DNA from: Cyclobacteriaceae bacterium
Lineage (GTDB): Bacteria > Bacteroidota > Bacteroidia > Cytophagales > Cyclobacteriaceae
Assembly: GCA_028285685.1 (NCBI GenBank)
Contig: JANQOR010000041.1
Coordinates: 186,001 to 250,000, forward strand
Length of the DNA: 64,000 nucleotides
Reading direction: 5' to 3'
The position numbers and the translations under genes were made by a program. The notes beneath the pieces are model-generated. The model was given only the letters and a program-made list of their open reading frames with translations. It was not told the origin of the DNA and made no database searches. Positions 35,178 through 45,503 of the stretch are shown here, piece after piece (position 1 is the first letter of the stretch; every line of letters starts with the position of its first letter).

Positions 35178-35804
35178 TTATTTCTTTTGTAGTTCTTTTA
35201 CATACCTGGCTATTCTCCATCGATCTTCAGGACTAACCTGGGATCCATGAGCGCCCATCAAATTCCTTCCGTAAGTGATCACATGGAAGATGTAACCTTC
35301 AGATAGCTCCACATAGGCCGCTCCCTTCAAATTGGCAACACCAGCATAGGCTTCTGCCACTTTACCGTCTCCTTCACCTTTCGCACCATGGCAATGCTGA
35401 CAGTAGCTTTCATAGAGTTCTTTGCCTTGTGCTATCACATCTGCATCATCCGCCGGAATTGGGCTTTCGACTAGAGCCGCCGCTTCCAAGTCATCAACGG
35501 TATATCTATAAGGTAAAGGCTGCCCTCTCCTAACCGTATTAGGGACAGGTTCGCGCATCGTCATTTTGTAAGGATTGTACGGGTTGGAATTGTAGAATTC
35601 TCCATGCCCGTCCTCATCGTTGGAGTCAAGCCAATTCCCTGCATCCTCATCGACTATTTGAGTTAGCGGCTCGTATGAAGTGGCGTGATACATCTGTGGT
35701 GAGTACTCAAGACCAGTATCATCCTCACCTGCAGCGCATGAGACCAAAAAAGATCCTGCCACCAGAAATGCTATATAGTTAAGCGTTGTCTTTAACATCC
35801 TCAT
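35178..35804 (-). CDS. actE: alternative complex III monoheme cytochrome c ActE
   Basis: The 208-residue lipoprotein has signal lipobox SFLVSC (Cys23) and one CxxCH heme site (CQHCHGAKGEGDG), with a distal Met in 'GRNLMGAHG'. ActE is the monoheme cytochrome of ACIII that passes electrons on from the ActA hemes. The N-terminal ~100 residues are a long linker with many Asn, Asp and Pro residues. The start overlaps the actD stop by four bases. Confidence 0.92.
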   Translation of the reverse strand: MRMLKTTLNYIAFLVAGSFLVSCAAGEDDTGLEYSPQMYHATSYEPLTQIVDEDAGNWLDSNDEDGHGEFYNSNPYNPYKMTMREPVPNTVRRGQPLPYRYTVDDLEAAALVESPIPADDADVIAQGKELYESYCQHCHGAKGEGDGKVAEAYAGVANLKGAAYVELSEGYIFHVITYGRNLMGAHGSQVSPEDRWRIARYVKELQKK

Positions 35805-36328
35805 TCAAATGTTTTATTGTTTACCTCAGATGCTCCACTCCCATCCACAATTTTCTTGATCTCCGCCTCATTCAAATCATTCTTGTCTAAATCAATGGCC
35901 ATTACATGCTTATCGTCCGTAATCCTAATGTCATAAATCCTGGGTCGTCCCCAAGGCTTGAGGTTACTTACCCCGAAAAAAGTACCAACCATCCCGAAGG
36001 CAGCCAGAAGAACTGTCATTTCGAAGGTAACGGGAATAAATGACGGAAGCGGGACAAAGTCCTTTCCTCCAATTATCATAGGCCAATCAACACCCATCAT
36101 TCCGATTTGCATGGTTAGAGCGAGAGAGGTTCCTGTGATGCCAAACATGAATGCCGCTACCGAAAGCCAGCTACGTTTATATCCTAAAGCATCCTCTATT
36201 CCATGAACGGGAAATGGAGAATAAACTTCTTCAATTTTCACACCTTTCTCTCGTACATCTTTAATGGCATCCATCAATACATCTTCATCCTCATAGACAC
36301 CAAGTACGTAATTCGTTCCTCTCGACAT
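35801..36328 (-). CDS. actD: alternative complex III subunit ActD (DUF3341)
   Basis: A 175-residue protein: a small cytoplasmic N-terminal domain ('NYVLGVYEDEDVLMDAIKDVREKGVKIEEVYSPFPVHGIEDALG'), two transmembrane helices (~57-80, ~100-125) and a C-terminal tail starting 'PWGRPRIYDIRITDDKHVMAIDL'. This is the DUF3341 architecture of ActD, a non-redox subunit of ACIII. It lies two bases after actC. Confidence 0.92.
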   Translation of the reverse strand: MSRGTNYVLGVYEDEDVLMDAIKDVREKGVKIEEVYSPFPVHGIEDALGYKRSWLSVAAFMFGITGTSLALTMQIGMMGVDWPMIIGGKDFVPLPSFIPVTFEMTVLLAAFGMVGTFFGVSNLKPWGRPRIYDIRITDDKHVMAIDLDKNDLNEAEIKKIVDGSGASEVNNKTFE

Positions 36329-36330
36329 AT

Positions 36331-37692
36331 CTATTTCTTTTGACCGGTTGCTTTAATAATACTTTTTACTTCTGCCATATTGATCACAGGGAAGAATTTC
36401 GCAAACAGGAAGAATGCGGTGAAAAATACTCCAAATGAAAATACGTAGACCCCAACATCCACCGCAGTCGGGTAGAACATCGCCCAACTCGATGGTAAGA
36501 AATCTCTATGAAGTGAAGTTACAATGATCACAAATCGCTCGAACCACATTCCAATATTCACAATAATTGAGATCACGAACGTTGCTGCCAGATTGGTTCT
36601 GATTTTCTTAAACCAGAAAAGCTGTGGAGAGATCACATTACATGTCATCATAGACCAGTACGCCCACCAGTACGGGCCAGAGGCGCGATTTATAAATGCG
36701 TACTGTTCGGCCTCAACCCCAGAATACCAGGCAATGAAAAATTCGGTTATATAGGCAATACCGACAATCGATCCTGTAACAATGATGATAATGTTCATCA
36801 TCTCAATGTGTTCGATAGTGATATAATCTTCCAGCTTGTACACTTTTCTCGTCACCAGCAGTAGGGTCAAAACCATTGCGAACCCTGAGAAGATTGCTCC
36901 AGCCACGAAGTAGGGTGGAAATATTGTCGTGTGCCACCCAGGAATCACAGAGGTAGCAAAGTCGAAGGATACGATCGTGTGAACGGAAAGCACAAGTGGA
37001 GTTGCAAGACCAGCTAATACCAATGCAACCGTTTCGTAGTGACTCCACGTCTTAGCCCCTCCGGTCCAGCCGAAACTCAGTGCCCCATAAATAGCTTTAG
37101 AGACTTGGTTTGTTGCTCTATCTCTGATGGAGGCAAAATCGGGAATGAGTCCAATGTACCAAAAGACCAGTGATACAGAGAAGTAAGTGGATATCGCAAA
37201 GACGTCCCAGAGCAGTGGTGAGTTAAAGTTAACCCACAAAGAACCGAAGGTGTTCGGCAATGGGAACATCCAATAAAATGCCAGCCATGGTCTCCCTGTA
37301 TGAAGGATTGGAAATAATGCAGCACAGATTACGGCAAAAATAGTCATGGCTTCAGCCGCCCTATTGATTGACATTCTCCAACGCTGTCTGAACAGTAGTA
37401 AAATGGCGGAGATCAAGGTTCCTGCGTGACCGATGCCAACCCACCAGACAAAGTTGGTGATATCCCAAGCCCAACCAACAGTCTTGTTAAGGCCCCACAT
37501 ACCGATCCCATTCCAAAGCAAAAGATATACAGCATATGCCCCAACTGTGAGTAAAGCCAACGAAATTGTCATGGCTATCATCCACAGCTTGGTAGGCTTT
37601 TCTTCTACTCGACTGCATATATCATGCGTAACATCATGGACCGTTTTTCCACCTGTTACTAAGGGTATTCTTACTTCTGATTCTGCATGCAT
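36331..37692 (-). CDS. actC: alternative complex III NrfD-type membrane subunit ActC
   Basis: A 453-residue NrfD/PsrC-like protein with about ten helices. Motifs include '[49 protein letters not shown]', '[12 protein letters not shown]' and '[35 protein letters not shown]', all conserved in ActC. ActC holds the quinol-binding site next to the iron-sulfur subunit ActB. Stop and start of actB/actC overlap by one base (TAATG). Confidence 0.95.
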   Translation of the reverse strand: MHAESEVRIPLVTGGKTVHDVTHDICSRVEEKPTKLWMIAMTISLALLTVGAYAVYLLLWNGIGMWGLNKTVGWAWDITNFVWWVGIGHAGTLISAILLLFRQRWRMSINRAAEAMTIFAVICAALFPILHTGRPWLAFYWMFPLPNTFGSLWVNFNSPLLWDVFAISTYFSVSLVFWYIGLIPDFASIRDRATNQVSKAIYGALSFGWTGGAKTWSHYETVALVLAGLATPLVLSVHTIVSFDFATSVIPGWHTTIFPPYFVAGAIFSGFAMVLTLLLVTRKVYKLEDYITIEHIEMMNIIIIVTGSIVGIAYITEFFIAWYSGVEAEQYAFINRASGPYWWAYWSMMTCNVISPQLFWFKKIRTNLAATFVISIIVNIGMWFERFVIIVTSLHRDFLPSSWAMFYPTAVDVGVYVFSFGVFFTAFFLFAKFFPVINMAEVKSIIKATGQKK

Positions 37693-40600
37693 TATGCTTC
37701 GACTTTTTCTGTGTTTTCGTCTTTATTTCTAACCTTGGTCAAATACCACACGTTCGGCATCACCCGCAACTCTTCAAGCACGTGGTACGCCCTAGGTTCT
37801 TTCGCTTCTACCCCTTTTTCTTTCTCCTTAATCTTTAACTTCTTGTAGATCTTACTGTTTGGATCTTTCATGTCACCGAAAACCAATGCATCAGCTGGAC
37901 AAGCCTTGACACATGCAGTGGTTATCTCGCCATCTATTGGTCTTCTTAGCTCTTTCTTCGCTTGAAGCTTGCCTGCCTGGATTCGCTGCACACATAAAGA
38001 GCATTTTTCCATCACGCCTCTGGATCGAACCGTAACATCCGGGTTCAACACCATTTTTCCAAGGTCATTATTCATTGCAAGGTTGCTATCAAACTTGGAA
38101 TTGTCATGATATTTAAACCAATTAAATCTTCTTACCTTATAAGGACAGTTATTGGCGCAATACCTTGTTCCAACGCACCTGTTGTACGCCATCATATTGA
38201 GACCTTCTGTGCTATGGGTTGTAGCGGCAACAGGGCAAACCGTCTCACATGGAGCAGCGTTGCAATGCTGACACATCATCGGTTGGAAAGTAACCTCAGG
38301 ATTCTCAGTAGCTTTCTCTTTGTCTGATTCGGTGCTACTATAATATCTGTCTATCCTAATCCAATGCATCTCCCGCCTGTTTAGCACTTCCTCCTTCCCT
38401 ACAACTGGAATGTTGTTTTCAGTTTGGCAAGCAATTGTGCACGTACCACATCCCGTACATGAATTGAGATCGACGGTCATTCCCCAATGGTGATTGTCAT
38501 ACTTATGATCCTTCCAGAGAGAAATAGCGTATGGTTTTTCCTTTCCGGTAGATGTGGAAATCTGTGGGAAGTATCGTCCAGCCTGTGGATCCTTTTGGTA
38601 ATTCTTCAAAACAGTTTCTTGAATCACCGTTTCCCTTCCAGCGTATGTTTGACTGGTTTGCGTTTGCGCAACCTGATATTCTCCTTCATTGCCTGAAATT
38701 GAAACTCCGGAAGCTGAATAGCTCAAACCAGCTTCGGTGCTGGTGATTAGTTGATATCCATTAACACCAAGATTATCAGCTACTTTGCCCGCCTTAGTTC
38801 TACCGTAGCCTAAAGCTAGACCTATTGTACCTTCCGCCTGTCCTGGTTGAGGAATAACTGGTAACTGAAGGTTCGCTCCATTCACTGAGATTGTGACCAG
38901 TTTTGCTACCATTCGTCCAGGATCATAATCGAGCCCATTTTCCCTGGCATACTTTAAAGGCACTGTTAAATAGTTGTCCCAACATGCTTTCGTAATTGGA
39001 TCCGGCATCTCCTGAAGCCATGGATTGTTTGCCTGAATTCCATCACCAACAGAATAATTGGAATAGAGTACAAGTTCAGAACCTGAGCTTGCATTGGAAC
39101 TGTTTCTCACCTCTGCTGCCACAATGGCTACATCAATGGAAATAGATGCTGTTCTTGCCGAATTCTCGCTTTCGAAGACACCATCATGAAGACATTTATC
39201 CCAAAAGCTGTCAAAATTACCGGATGCATAAGGCGCCCACCCAGATCGGATGAAGTCATAATAACTATCACTGTTTTCTCCCCACCTCAAAAAAGACTCC
39301 TGAGCCTGCCTTGTACTAAAGATATTGGAAATGGTAGGTTGTGAAAGGCTCAAGCTACCTGTAACAGGTTCAAAATCGTTCCAAGATTCAAGGTAGTGGT
39401 GGTCTGGTGCAAGGTACTTGACAACAGACGTTGTCTCATCATTTCTATCGGACGTCGAAACTGAAGTTTTTGCCTTACCAATGGAAGAAGCGATGTCACT
39501 ACCCAATGGGTGATCGTATATCGGATTGCAATTGTAGAAAACAACTGCACCTACTTGTCCCTGCTTCAATTCGCTTAGAAATGTGGAAACCGCTGCATCG
39601 CTCCCTTTTCTGGTGTTGTTAGATTTCGAGGTATCGATGGTAGTTCCATAAGCGCCAAGTAAGTCATTGATGGCGATTACCATCTGTTGAACATTGGAAT
39701 CATTCGATCCACTAAGTACCAACGAATTAGCCTTCGAATTCCACAGGTCATTAGCAGCTTTTTCGAGGACGGCGGTATTGTCAACCTTAGGTACTCCTAC
39801 GGTGTTGACTCCGGCTTTCTGCGCAAGGAGGTTGTAAAGATTCGCAACGTATAATCCTTCCTGCGAGGGCTTAATAGGATCTCTGTAGTCAGCATTAGAA
39901 CCAGTCAAAGACAGATTGGCTTCAAACGAATACAATCTAGACATGTCCTTTTTGCTATCATCTAATTTTCTTGTGGCTGCAAATTGGCGATTGTTCAGCG
40001 TTTGGTTGGGCCAGTTTCCAAGGAAATCCGCATTGAAGGAAACAATTGTCTTTGCTTTTGAAAAGTCATGGGAAGGATATGCCCTATTTCCTGTCGCAGA
40101 TTCGTAGGCATCCAGCAAACCGCTCATTGAAATTGGATCATATTGAATCCACTCAACATTTCCATACTTAGCATTTAGAACGTCAACCGCCCTCTGCGTT
40201 GAAGGGCTGCAATTAGAGTAAGATACAATGACCGTTTTCCCAGAGTTAGAACCTAACTCAGCCTTGATCCTATCATCTAATTCGTCCCAGGTCGTATCCT
40301 TTCCATCTATCTTCGGATTTTGAATCCGTTGTTCATCATATAATGATAAAACGGATGCCTCAATCTGTGTTGTTGTTCCTCCGCCACTTACCGTGGAAAG
40401 TTCGTTTCCTTCCACCTTGATCGGTCTTCCTTCCCTTGTCTTTACCACAACACTGCAGACCTCATTGCCCATGGAATAGGTTGAAGCGTAGTAGTTGGCT
40501 ACGCCTGGATCAACATCAATAGGTTTATTTACGTAAGGAATCGCCTTTCTTACCGGAGCCTCGCAAGCTGCCAAGGAAACGGCGGCCATTCCAAAGCCCA

Positions 40601-40751
40601 TCATTTTCAAGAAATCTCTCCTGGTTGGGTCACCATCTTCATTTCCATTGATGGGCAGGTACTCTGGAAATTCTTTTGCTGAACGCTCTTGGAAATCAGG
40701 GGTAGCCTCTAACTGTTCGAGTCCTTTCCAGTATGTCTTGTTCTCTTTCAT
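37692..40751 (-). CDS. actB: alternative complex III iron-sulfur subunit ActB
   Basis: The preferred start is the ATG at 40751 ([14 protein letters not shown]); an upstream TTG would add six residues. The 1019-residue protein has a twin-arginine signal after a ~45-residue leader ('[21 protein letters not shown]'), ending in a lipobox Cys. A molybdopterin-oxidoreductase-like domain without cofactor follows (~80-740), then a ferredoxin-like domain with cysteine groups [35 protein letters not shown] and CSLCVQRIQ...CVKAC. These would hold four FeS clusters, as in known ACIII. It takes electrons from quinol via ActC and hands them to ActA. Gap to actA is 24 bases. Confidence 0.95.
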   Translation of the reverse strand: MKENKTYWKGLEQLEATPDFQERSAKEFPEYLPINGNEDGDPTRRDFLKMMGFGMAAVSLAACEAPVRKAIPYVNKPIDVDPGVANYYASTYSMGNEVCSVVVKTREGRPIKVEGNELSTVSGGGTTTQIEASVLSLYDEQRIQNPKIDGKDTTWDELDDRIKAELGSNSGKTVIVSYSNCSPSTQRAVDVLNAKYGNVEWIQYDPISMSGLLDAYESATGNRAYPSHDFSKAKTIVSFNADFLGNWPNQTLNNRQFAATRKLDDSKKDMSRLYSFEANLSLTGSNADYRDPIKPSQEGLYVANLYNLLAQKAGVNTVGVPKVDNTAVLEKAANDLWNSKANSLVLSGSNDSNVQQMVIAINDLLGAYGTTIDTSKSNNTRKGSDAAVSTFLSELKQGQVGAVVFYNCNPIYDHPLGSDIASSIGKAKTSVSTSDRNDETTSVVKYLAPDHHYLESWNDFEPVTGSLSLSQPTISNIFSTRQAQESFLRWGENSDSYYDFIRSGWAPYASGNFDSFWDKCLHDGVFESENSARTASISIDVAIVAAEVRNSSNASSGSELVLYSNYSVGDGIQANNPWLQEMPDPITKACWDNYLTVPLKYARENGLDYDPGRMVAKLVTISVNGANLQLPVIPQPGQAEGTIGLALGYGRTKAGKVADNLGVNGYQLITSTEAGLSYSASGVSISGNEGEYQVAQTQTSQTYAGRETVIQETVLKNYQKDPQAGRYFPQISTSTGKEKPYAISLWKDHKYDNHHWGMTVDLNSCTGCGTCTIACQTENNIPVVGKEEVLNRREMHWIRIDRYYSSTESDKEKATENPEVTFQPMMCQHCNAAPCETVCPVAATTHSTEGLNMMAYNRCVGTRYCANNCPYKVRRFNWFKYHDNSKFDSNLAMNNDLGKMVLNPDVTVRSRGVMEKCSLCVQRIQAGKLQAKKELRRPIDGEITTACVKACPADALVFGDMKDPNSKIYKKLKIKEKEKGVEAKEPRAYHVLEELRVMPNVWYLTKVRNKDENTEKVEA

Positions 40752-40775
40752 ATAGATTAGATCAGTCAATGAATA

Positions 40776-42029
40776 CTAGTAGTGACATTTAGCACACTCC
40801 AAGCCTCCGATATCCTCTACTTTCATAGGTTCTTTGCTTCGCTCAGAATGCAACTTCACTAGTTCATTATAATATTCATTTCCTTTGGTGTTAACATCCG
40901 TGTCTCGATGGCAATTGATGCACCAGCCCATCGTAAGATTAGAGTACTGGTAAACCACTTCCATTTCTTCAATGGGACCGTGACAAGTTTGACATTCTAT
41001 CTCAGCGACTGCTACGTGTTGTGAGTGATTGAAGTACGCAAGGTCTGGAAGGTTGTGAACCCTGACCCATTCAATTGGTTTAGTATTGGTACCGTACGTT
41101 TGAGTTGAAGGATCGTAATCGATCGCTGCGTAGATTTTCTGAATTTCTTCTGATTCGCTTTTCACCTGGGTGTGGCAGTTCATACAAATGTTCGGTGACG
41201 GGATATTAGCCGACTTAGATTTTCTTACTCCTGTGTGACAGTACTGACAATCAATCTCGTATTGTCCTGCGTGAATCTTGTGTGAAAAGGCGATCGGCTG
41301 TGTCGGCTGGTAGCCAGTCTGAACTCCTATCGTAAAAGCTCCGTCGATCAATGTTTTTAGTACAAGCAAAGTAAAGACGAAAACAACTGCGCCGATGAAA
41401 GAGTTGCTTTTAAGGGTGGCCATCAAGTCGAAAGACTGATTGACTAGTTCTTCCTCTTCCTCTCCAAGATCTTTTTTCTCCTTTAAATACTTCGTCAATG
41501 TATTAACTGCGATGACCAGAGCTACCAATGCGAGAAGCAATACAACAACTAGTATGATAATAATTGCGGTCAAATATGAAGAAGAAACAGAATCTCCTTC
41601 GGCACCGTCTGCGGCGGCTACAGCAACTTCTTCAACCGGAGGCCCCTTCTCTGTTTCAGCCTTTATATAGGCCAATATCCCCATGATGTCATCAACCGAA
41701 CCAGGGTAAGAAGTCATCTGAGTTTTGTTGTACTCTTCATATAAGGCAACTGCATATTCATCGCCCGATGCGATAACCTTTTGTGAGTTCTGGATCCAAG
41801 GGATCAGCCACTCCACACTTTGCCGATCATAGACATTGGCAAGAGCTGGTCCAATAACTTTTTTGTGGACTTGGTGGCACTGAGTACAGTTGGCTTTGAA
41901 GGTCGCTTCGCCGGCAGCAATGACAGCCTCATCAGATGATATTTCCTGAGCAAAAACTACGCTTACCAACAGGTAACTAAAAACGGAAATCAGTACTTTT
42001 TTGGTCAGGTCGGTTACTTTTTTTGACAT
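40776..42029 (-). CDS. actA: alternative complex III multiheme cytochrome c ActA, with extra N-terminal heme domain
   Basis: The ATG at 42029 (MSKKVTDLTKKVLISVFSYLLVSVVFAQ) begins a good signal peptide; an upstream frame extension has none. The 417-residue product holds six CxxCH sites: CTQCH at ~48 in a class I cytochrome c domain with Met105 as likely ligand, then two transmembrane helices (~152-175, ~210-230), and CQYCH, CMNCH, CQTCH, CINCH and CAKCH (last residues) in the pentaheme domain. Rhodothermus ActA is pentaheme; the added monoheme domain seems to match Flavobacterium ActA (memory). It is the first gene of the respiratory block and so near the promoter. Confidence 0.93.
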   Translation of the reverse strand: MSKKVTDLTKKVLISVFSYLLVSVVFAQEISSDEAVIAAGEATFKANCTQCHQVHKKVIGPALANVYDRQSVEWLIPWIQNSQKVIASGDEYAVALYEEYNKTQMTSYPGSVDDIMGILAYIKAETEKGPPVEEVAVAAADGAEGDSVSSSYLTAIIIILVVVLLLALVALVIAVNTLTKYLKEKKDLGEEEEELVNQSFDLMATLKSNSFIGAVVFVFTLLVLKTLIDGAFTIGVQTGYQPTQPIAFSHKIHAGQYEIDCQYCHTGVRKSKSANIPSPNICMNCHTQVKSESEEIQKIYAAIDYDPSTQTYGTNTKPIEWVRVHNLPDLAYFNHSQHVAVAEIECQTCHGPIEEMEVVYQYSNLTMGWCINCHRDTDVNTKGNEYYNELVKLHSERSKEPMKVEDIGGLECAKCHY

Positions 42030-42059
42030 GTATTTCAAAGGCTTGAAATCAAACTCGCA

Positions 42060-42067
42060 CAAATGTA
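42060..42067 (-). promoter_or_regulatory. candidate -7 promoter box (TACATTTG) of the act-cta operon
   Basis: Read on the minus strand, TACATTTG matches the Bacteroidota -7 consensus TAnnTTTG. It lies 30 bases before the actA start codon, giving a leader of roughly 20 bases. No good TTTG -33 element is present at 19-21 bases, so the call rests on the -7 box and its position. Confidence 0.45.
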
Positions 42068-42172
42068 ATATGGGGTTGAATTCTGTGTGTATAAAAGTTG
42101 ACGAAATCTTTTGAAACTCCTTATTTGGAATCATTCTAAATAATAAATGGTACCTTTTTGGGAAGATTTAAA

Positions 42173-43504
42173 TCAATTTTTAAGCTGATCATAAAGCAAC
42201 TGATGAATGGTCGGCCTCACACTAAGGTTATACAAATTTCTGTTTTCACGGGTAGGATAAACGCGATTGGAAAGGAAGATAAAAAGCATGTCATTTTCGG
42301 GGTCCGCCCACACCAATGTTCCGGTATATCCGGAATGGCCGTAGCTCCTAAACGACGCATCTCTCGCAACACTACTTGCGGTCGAATCATATTCGAGAAG
42401 TGGTTTGTCAAAGCCTAGCCCTCTCCTATTATCATTGTTTGGATATTGAGTTGAAGTAAATAGTTGAACCGTTTCTGGTCTAAGAAAACGAGCGGTATCC
42501 TGGCTTCCATCTTGAAGAAGCATCCTCCAAACTTTTGCCAGGTCCTCGGCATTGCTGAAGAGCCCAGCATTCCCTGAAACTCCCTTCATAGTAATGGCAC
42601 CCTCATCATGAACGGTCCCATGAATCTGTTCCATTCTAAAATAGGTGTCGTTCTCCGTAGGCACTATCTGGGCGGAAGTGTATGACTCTAGCGGGTTGTA
42701 CCTCAATGTCTCTGCACCTAACAAATCATAGAAATTATCCGATAGAAATTTTTCATATGCTTGGCCAGTCAGCCTTTCAATAAGTTCGGGTACCAGGTAA
42801 AAGAAAAGTCCAGAATACCGGTATACTTTCTCATCTGACACCTTAGACTTGCTGATCATCTTCTTGATCTTACGGTAGAAATCTTTATGTAGGTACAAAG
42901 AATCGGTAAGTGCATAATTATGTGAATCACTTTGGGGGCCGACTGTATTTTTCTTAAATCTCCCATCTTTCTTTTTAACCTCCTGGTAATATGGTATCCA
43001 TGGTCGAAGGCCTGCCTGATGTGCCAAGGTCTCTCGGATGCTGACCTTCCCCATCTTCCCCACCTTGTCAATGTATTTTCCAATAGGATCATCTAAATCG
43101 ATCAACCCGTCATCATAAAGTTTCATTACTGCCAGAGTAGCTCCTGTGACCTTGGTGACGGAGGCTAAATCGTAGATGTCGTTCACTGCTACCCTTCGAA
43201 GCGAGTCATATGTGTGATAGCCATACGACTTAAAGAAAAAGACGCTATCTCCTTTCGAGGCATAGATGACACAGCCCGGAAATGACTCTTGCTTGATAGC
43301 ATCAGCCACAATACTGTCGATTTTCGTCTCAATCGAAACTACTTTCTGCAAAGGCGCTCGAACAGAATCTGATGCTGGAAAAAAAGTGCTTAAGGAGTCT
43401 GGCTTGATAGTGGATACATCAAGCGAATCGTACTCCTGAGAAATCCCCTTTACAACAGTTGAAATCAATAAAAAACTCAAAGCAATTCTTACAAAATAGA
43501 TCAT
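42173..43504 (-). CDS. secreted serine hydrolase, beta-lactamase/PBP fold
   Basis: The 443-residue protein has a signal peptide (about 1-23, ending KGISQ). Motifs of the class C beta-lactamase fold are S115-V-T-K118 (DLASVTKVTGATLAVMKLYD), 'YRYSGLFFYLVPELI' (second motif Y-S-G) and 'YGHSGYTGTLVWADPEN' (third motif H-S-G). The HSG and 'VSGNAGLFSNAEDLAKVWRMLL' fit the esterase/D-aminopeptidase branch; in many Bacteroidota the same domain is fused behind a family 3 glycosidase, here it stands alone. The true substrate is unknown. The start codon lies only 27 bases from the divergent serBA start. Confidence 0.85.
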   Translation of the reverse strand: MIYFVRIALSFLLISTVVKGISQEYDSLDVSTIKPDSLSTFFPASDSVRAPLQKVVSIETKIDSIVADAIKQESFPGCVIYASKGDSVFFFKSYGYHTYDSLRRVAVNDIYDLASVTKVTGATLAVMKLYDDGLIDLDDPIGKYIDKVGKMGKVSIRETLAHQAGLRPWIPYYQEVKKKDGRFKKNTVGPQSDSHNYALTDSLYLHKDFYRKIKKMISKSKVSDEKVYRYSGLFFYLVPELIERLTGQAYEKFLSDNFYDLLGAETLRYNPLESYTSAQIVPTENDTYFRMEQIHGTVHDEGAITMKGVSGNAGLFSNAEDLAKVWRMLLQDGSQDTARFLRPETVQLFTSTQYPNNDNRRGLGFDKPLLEYDSTASSVARDASFRSYGHSGYTGTLVWADPENDMLFIFLSNRVYPTRENRNLYNLSVRPTIHQLLYDQLKN

Positions 43505-43505
43505 T

Positions 43506-43513
43506 TAATTTTG
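43506..43513 (+). promoter_or_regulatory. candidate -7 promoter box (TAATTTTG) of serBA
   Basis: TAATTTTG fits the TAnnTTTG consensus and ends 18 bases before the ATG at 43532. It would give a very short leader of about ten bases. No -33 element is evident. Confidence 0.4.
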
Positions 43514-43531
43514 CGGCAGATTTTAAACTCC

Positions 43532-45424
43532 ATGAAAGGTAAGCAATACTTCATCATTGATTTTGACAGCACGTTTACGAAAGTAGAGGCTCTTGACATT
43601 TTGGCTGAAATTTCTTTAAAAGATGATCAAAATAAAAACGAAGGAATTCAGAAAATCAAAGATGCCACAGATAAAGCCATGTCTGGTGATCTGTCGTTTA
43701 GGGAATCGCTGATGGAGCGAATAAAAGTGCTTAAAGCTCATCGCGACCATCTTGATGAGTTGATCGCGAAGTTGAGCAAGCAAGTCTCAAAGTCCTTTCA
43801 TAGAAACGGAGAGTTCATTTCCAAGTACAAGGACACTATATATATTGTATCAAATGGTTTTAAAGATTTCATTGTTCCAATTGTAGAAAAGTATGGGATC
43901 CGCCCGGAAAACGTGTATGCCAACGAATTCAAGTATGGATCTTCGGGACAGATCATTGGCTTTGATGATGATAACCTTTTGTCAAGAAATGACGGTAAAC
44001 CCAGTCAAATTAGAAAGCTAAACTTAGAAGGGGAAGTTTTTGTCCTTGGGGACGGTTATACCGACTATGAAATAAAAAAAGCAGGTTTGGCACACAAATT
44101 CTATGCATTTACAGAAAACGTAAGAAGAGAGAGTGTGCTGGCTGAAGCAGATCACGAAGCTCCATCTTTGGACGATTTTCTTTTCTCACAAAAATTGGAA
44201 AGAGCTCACTCCTATCCCAAAAATAGAATCAAGGTATTGTTGCTAGAAAACGTTCATCCCGATGGATTTGCCAAATTGAAATCCGAAGAATACAAGGTTG
44301 AAACCAGACCAAACGCTCTCAGTGAAGATGAGTTGTGCGAGGCAATAAAAGATGTGAGTATTCTCGGAATCCGATCGAAAACTCAGGTCACAGCTAAAGT
44401 TCTTGAGAATGCCAAACGCTTACTTTCTATTGGAGCTTTTTGTATAGGCACAAATCAGATTGATTTGGAAAAATGCCTGGAAAAAGGCGTGGTTGTTTTC
44501 AATGCACCGTTCTCAAATACTCGTTCTGTGGTGGAATTAGCCATTGCCGAGATCATCATGCTCATACGTAATCTTCCCGATCGAATTCAGAAGATGCACG
44601 GTGGTGTCTGGGACAAATCAACTAACGGTAGCAATGAGATCAGGGGTAAAATGCTCGGTATTATCGGGTACGGTAACATCGGGTCCCAACTCTCAGTTAT
44701 TGCGGAGTCGTTGGGAATGCGTGTGCAGTTTTACGACATAGAAGAGAAACTTGCACTAGGCAATGCGAGAGCTGCTAAGAGCATGCAGGAATTGCTAGCT
44801 ACTTCAGATATCATAAGTCTGCATGTTGATGGAAGGTCTTCAAACAAGTGGTTGCTGAGTGAGCCGCAATTCGAGCAAATGAAGGATGGAGCTGTTCTTT
44901 TGAATCTAAGCAGAGGTCATGTGGTGAACATCGATGCGCTTAAGAAATTTGTTGATAATGGAAAAATTCGTGGAGTAAGCATTGATGTCTTTCCTGAAGA
45001 GCCGTTAACTAACAGTGAACCCTTCAACTCTCCTCTTAGAGGCCTCCGAAATACCATTTTAACACCACACGTGGGAGGAAGTACTGAAGAGGCTCAGGAA
45101 AACATTGCAGATTTTGTGCCCAGTAAAATCATTGAATATATCAACACCGGATCTACGTCCAACAGCGTCAATTTTCCGAACCTTACCTTGCCAATTTTAG
45201 AGAAAGCTCACAGGTTCATTCACATCCATGAAAATCACCCAGGAATTCTAGCGGAGATCAATAACATCCTTGCTGATCACAATATCAACATTGTTGGCGA
45301 ATACCTGAAAACCAATGAAAAAATTGGCTATGTAATCACGGATATAGACAAAAATTACCAGGAAGACGTTATAAAAGACCTGAAAATGATAAATGGTACT
45401 ATAAGATTCAGAGTTTTATATTAA
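43532..45424 (+). CDS. SerB-SerA fusion: HAD phosphatase joined to phosphoglycerate dehydrogenase
   Basis: Start at the ATG of 43532 (MKGKQYF); an in-frame TTG lies 21 bases upstream. The 630-residue protein has two parts. Residues ~1-215 form a HAD-IB phosphatase like phosphoserine phosphatase: DFDSTFTK (catalytic DxD), 'VSNGFKD', 'LGDGYTDYEIK'. Residues ~230-630 are D-3-phosphoglycerate dehydrogenase: 'GIIGYGNIGSQLSVIAESLGM' (NAD loop), 'LLNLSRGHVV' (Arg), 'DVFPEEP' (Glu), 'LTPHVGGSTEEAQ' (His) and a C-terminal ACT domain ('HENHPGILAEINNILADHNINI') for serine feedback. First and last steps of serine synthesis are thus on one chain; the middle enzyme, SerC, is encoded two genes on. Confidence 0.9.
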   Translation: MKGKQYFIIDFDSTFTKVEALDILAEISLKDDQNKNEGIQKIKDATDKAMSGDLSFRESLMERIKVLKAHRDHLDELIAKLSKQVSKSFHRNGEFISKYKDTIYIVSNGFKDFIVPIVEKYGIRPENVYANEFKYGSSGQIIGFDDDNLLSRNDGKPSQIRKLNLEGEVFVLGDGYTDYEIKKAGLAHKFYAFTENVRRESVLAEADHEAPSLDDFLFSQKLERAHSYPKNRIKVLLLENVHPDGFAKLKSEEYKVETRPNALSEDELCEAIKDVSILGIRSKTQVTAKVLENAKRLLSIGAFCIGTNQIDLEKCLEKGVVVFNAPFSNTRSVVELAIAEIIMLIRNLPDRIQKMHGGVWDKSTNGSNEIRGKMLGIIGYGNIGSQLSVIAESLGMRVQFYDIEEKLALGNARAAKSMQELLATSDIISLHVDGRSSNKWLLSEPQFEQMKDGAVLLNLSRGHVVNIDALKKFVDNGKIRGVSIDVFPEEPLTNSEPFNSPLRGLRNTILTPHVGGSTEEAQENIADFVPSKIIEYINTGSTSNSVNFPNLTLPILEKAHRFIHIHENHPGILAEINNILADHNINIVGEYLKTNEKIGYVITDIDKNYQEDVIKDLKMINGTIRFRVLY

Positions 45425-45503
45425 GTTTATCCTCAAATTAGACGACCACCTCATCCTAAAAGCTTATTTTTTTGATTATTAAGCTAAATTTTGACAAACG
45501 CCA

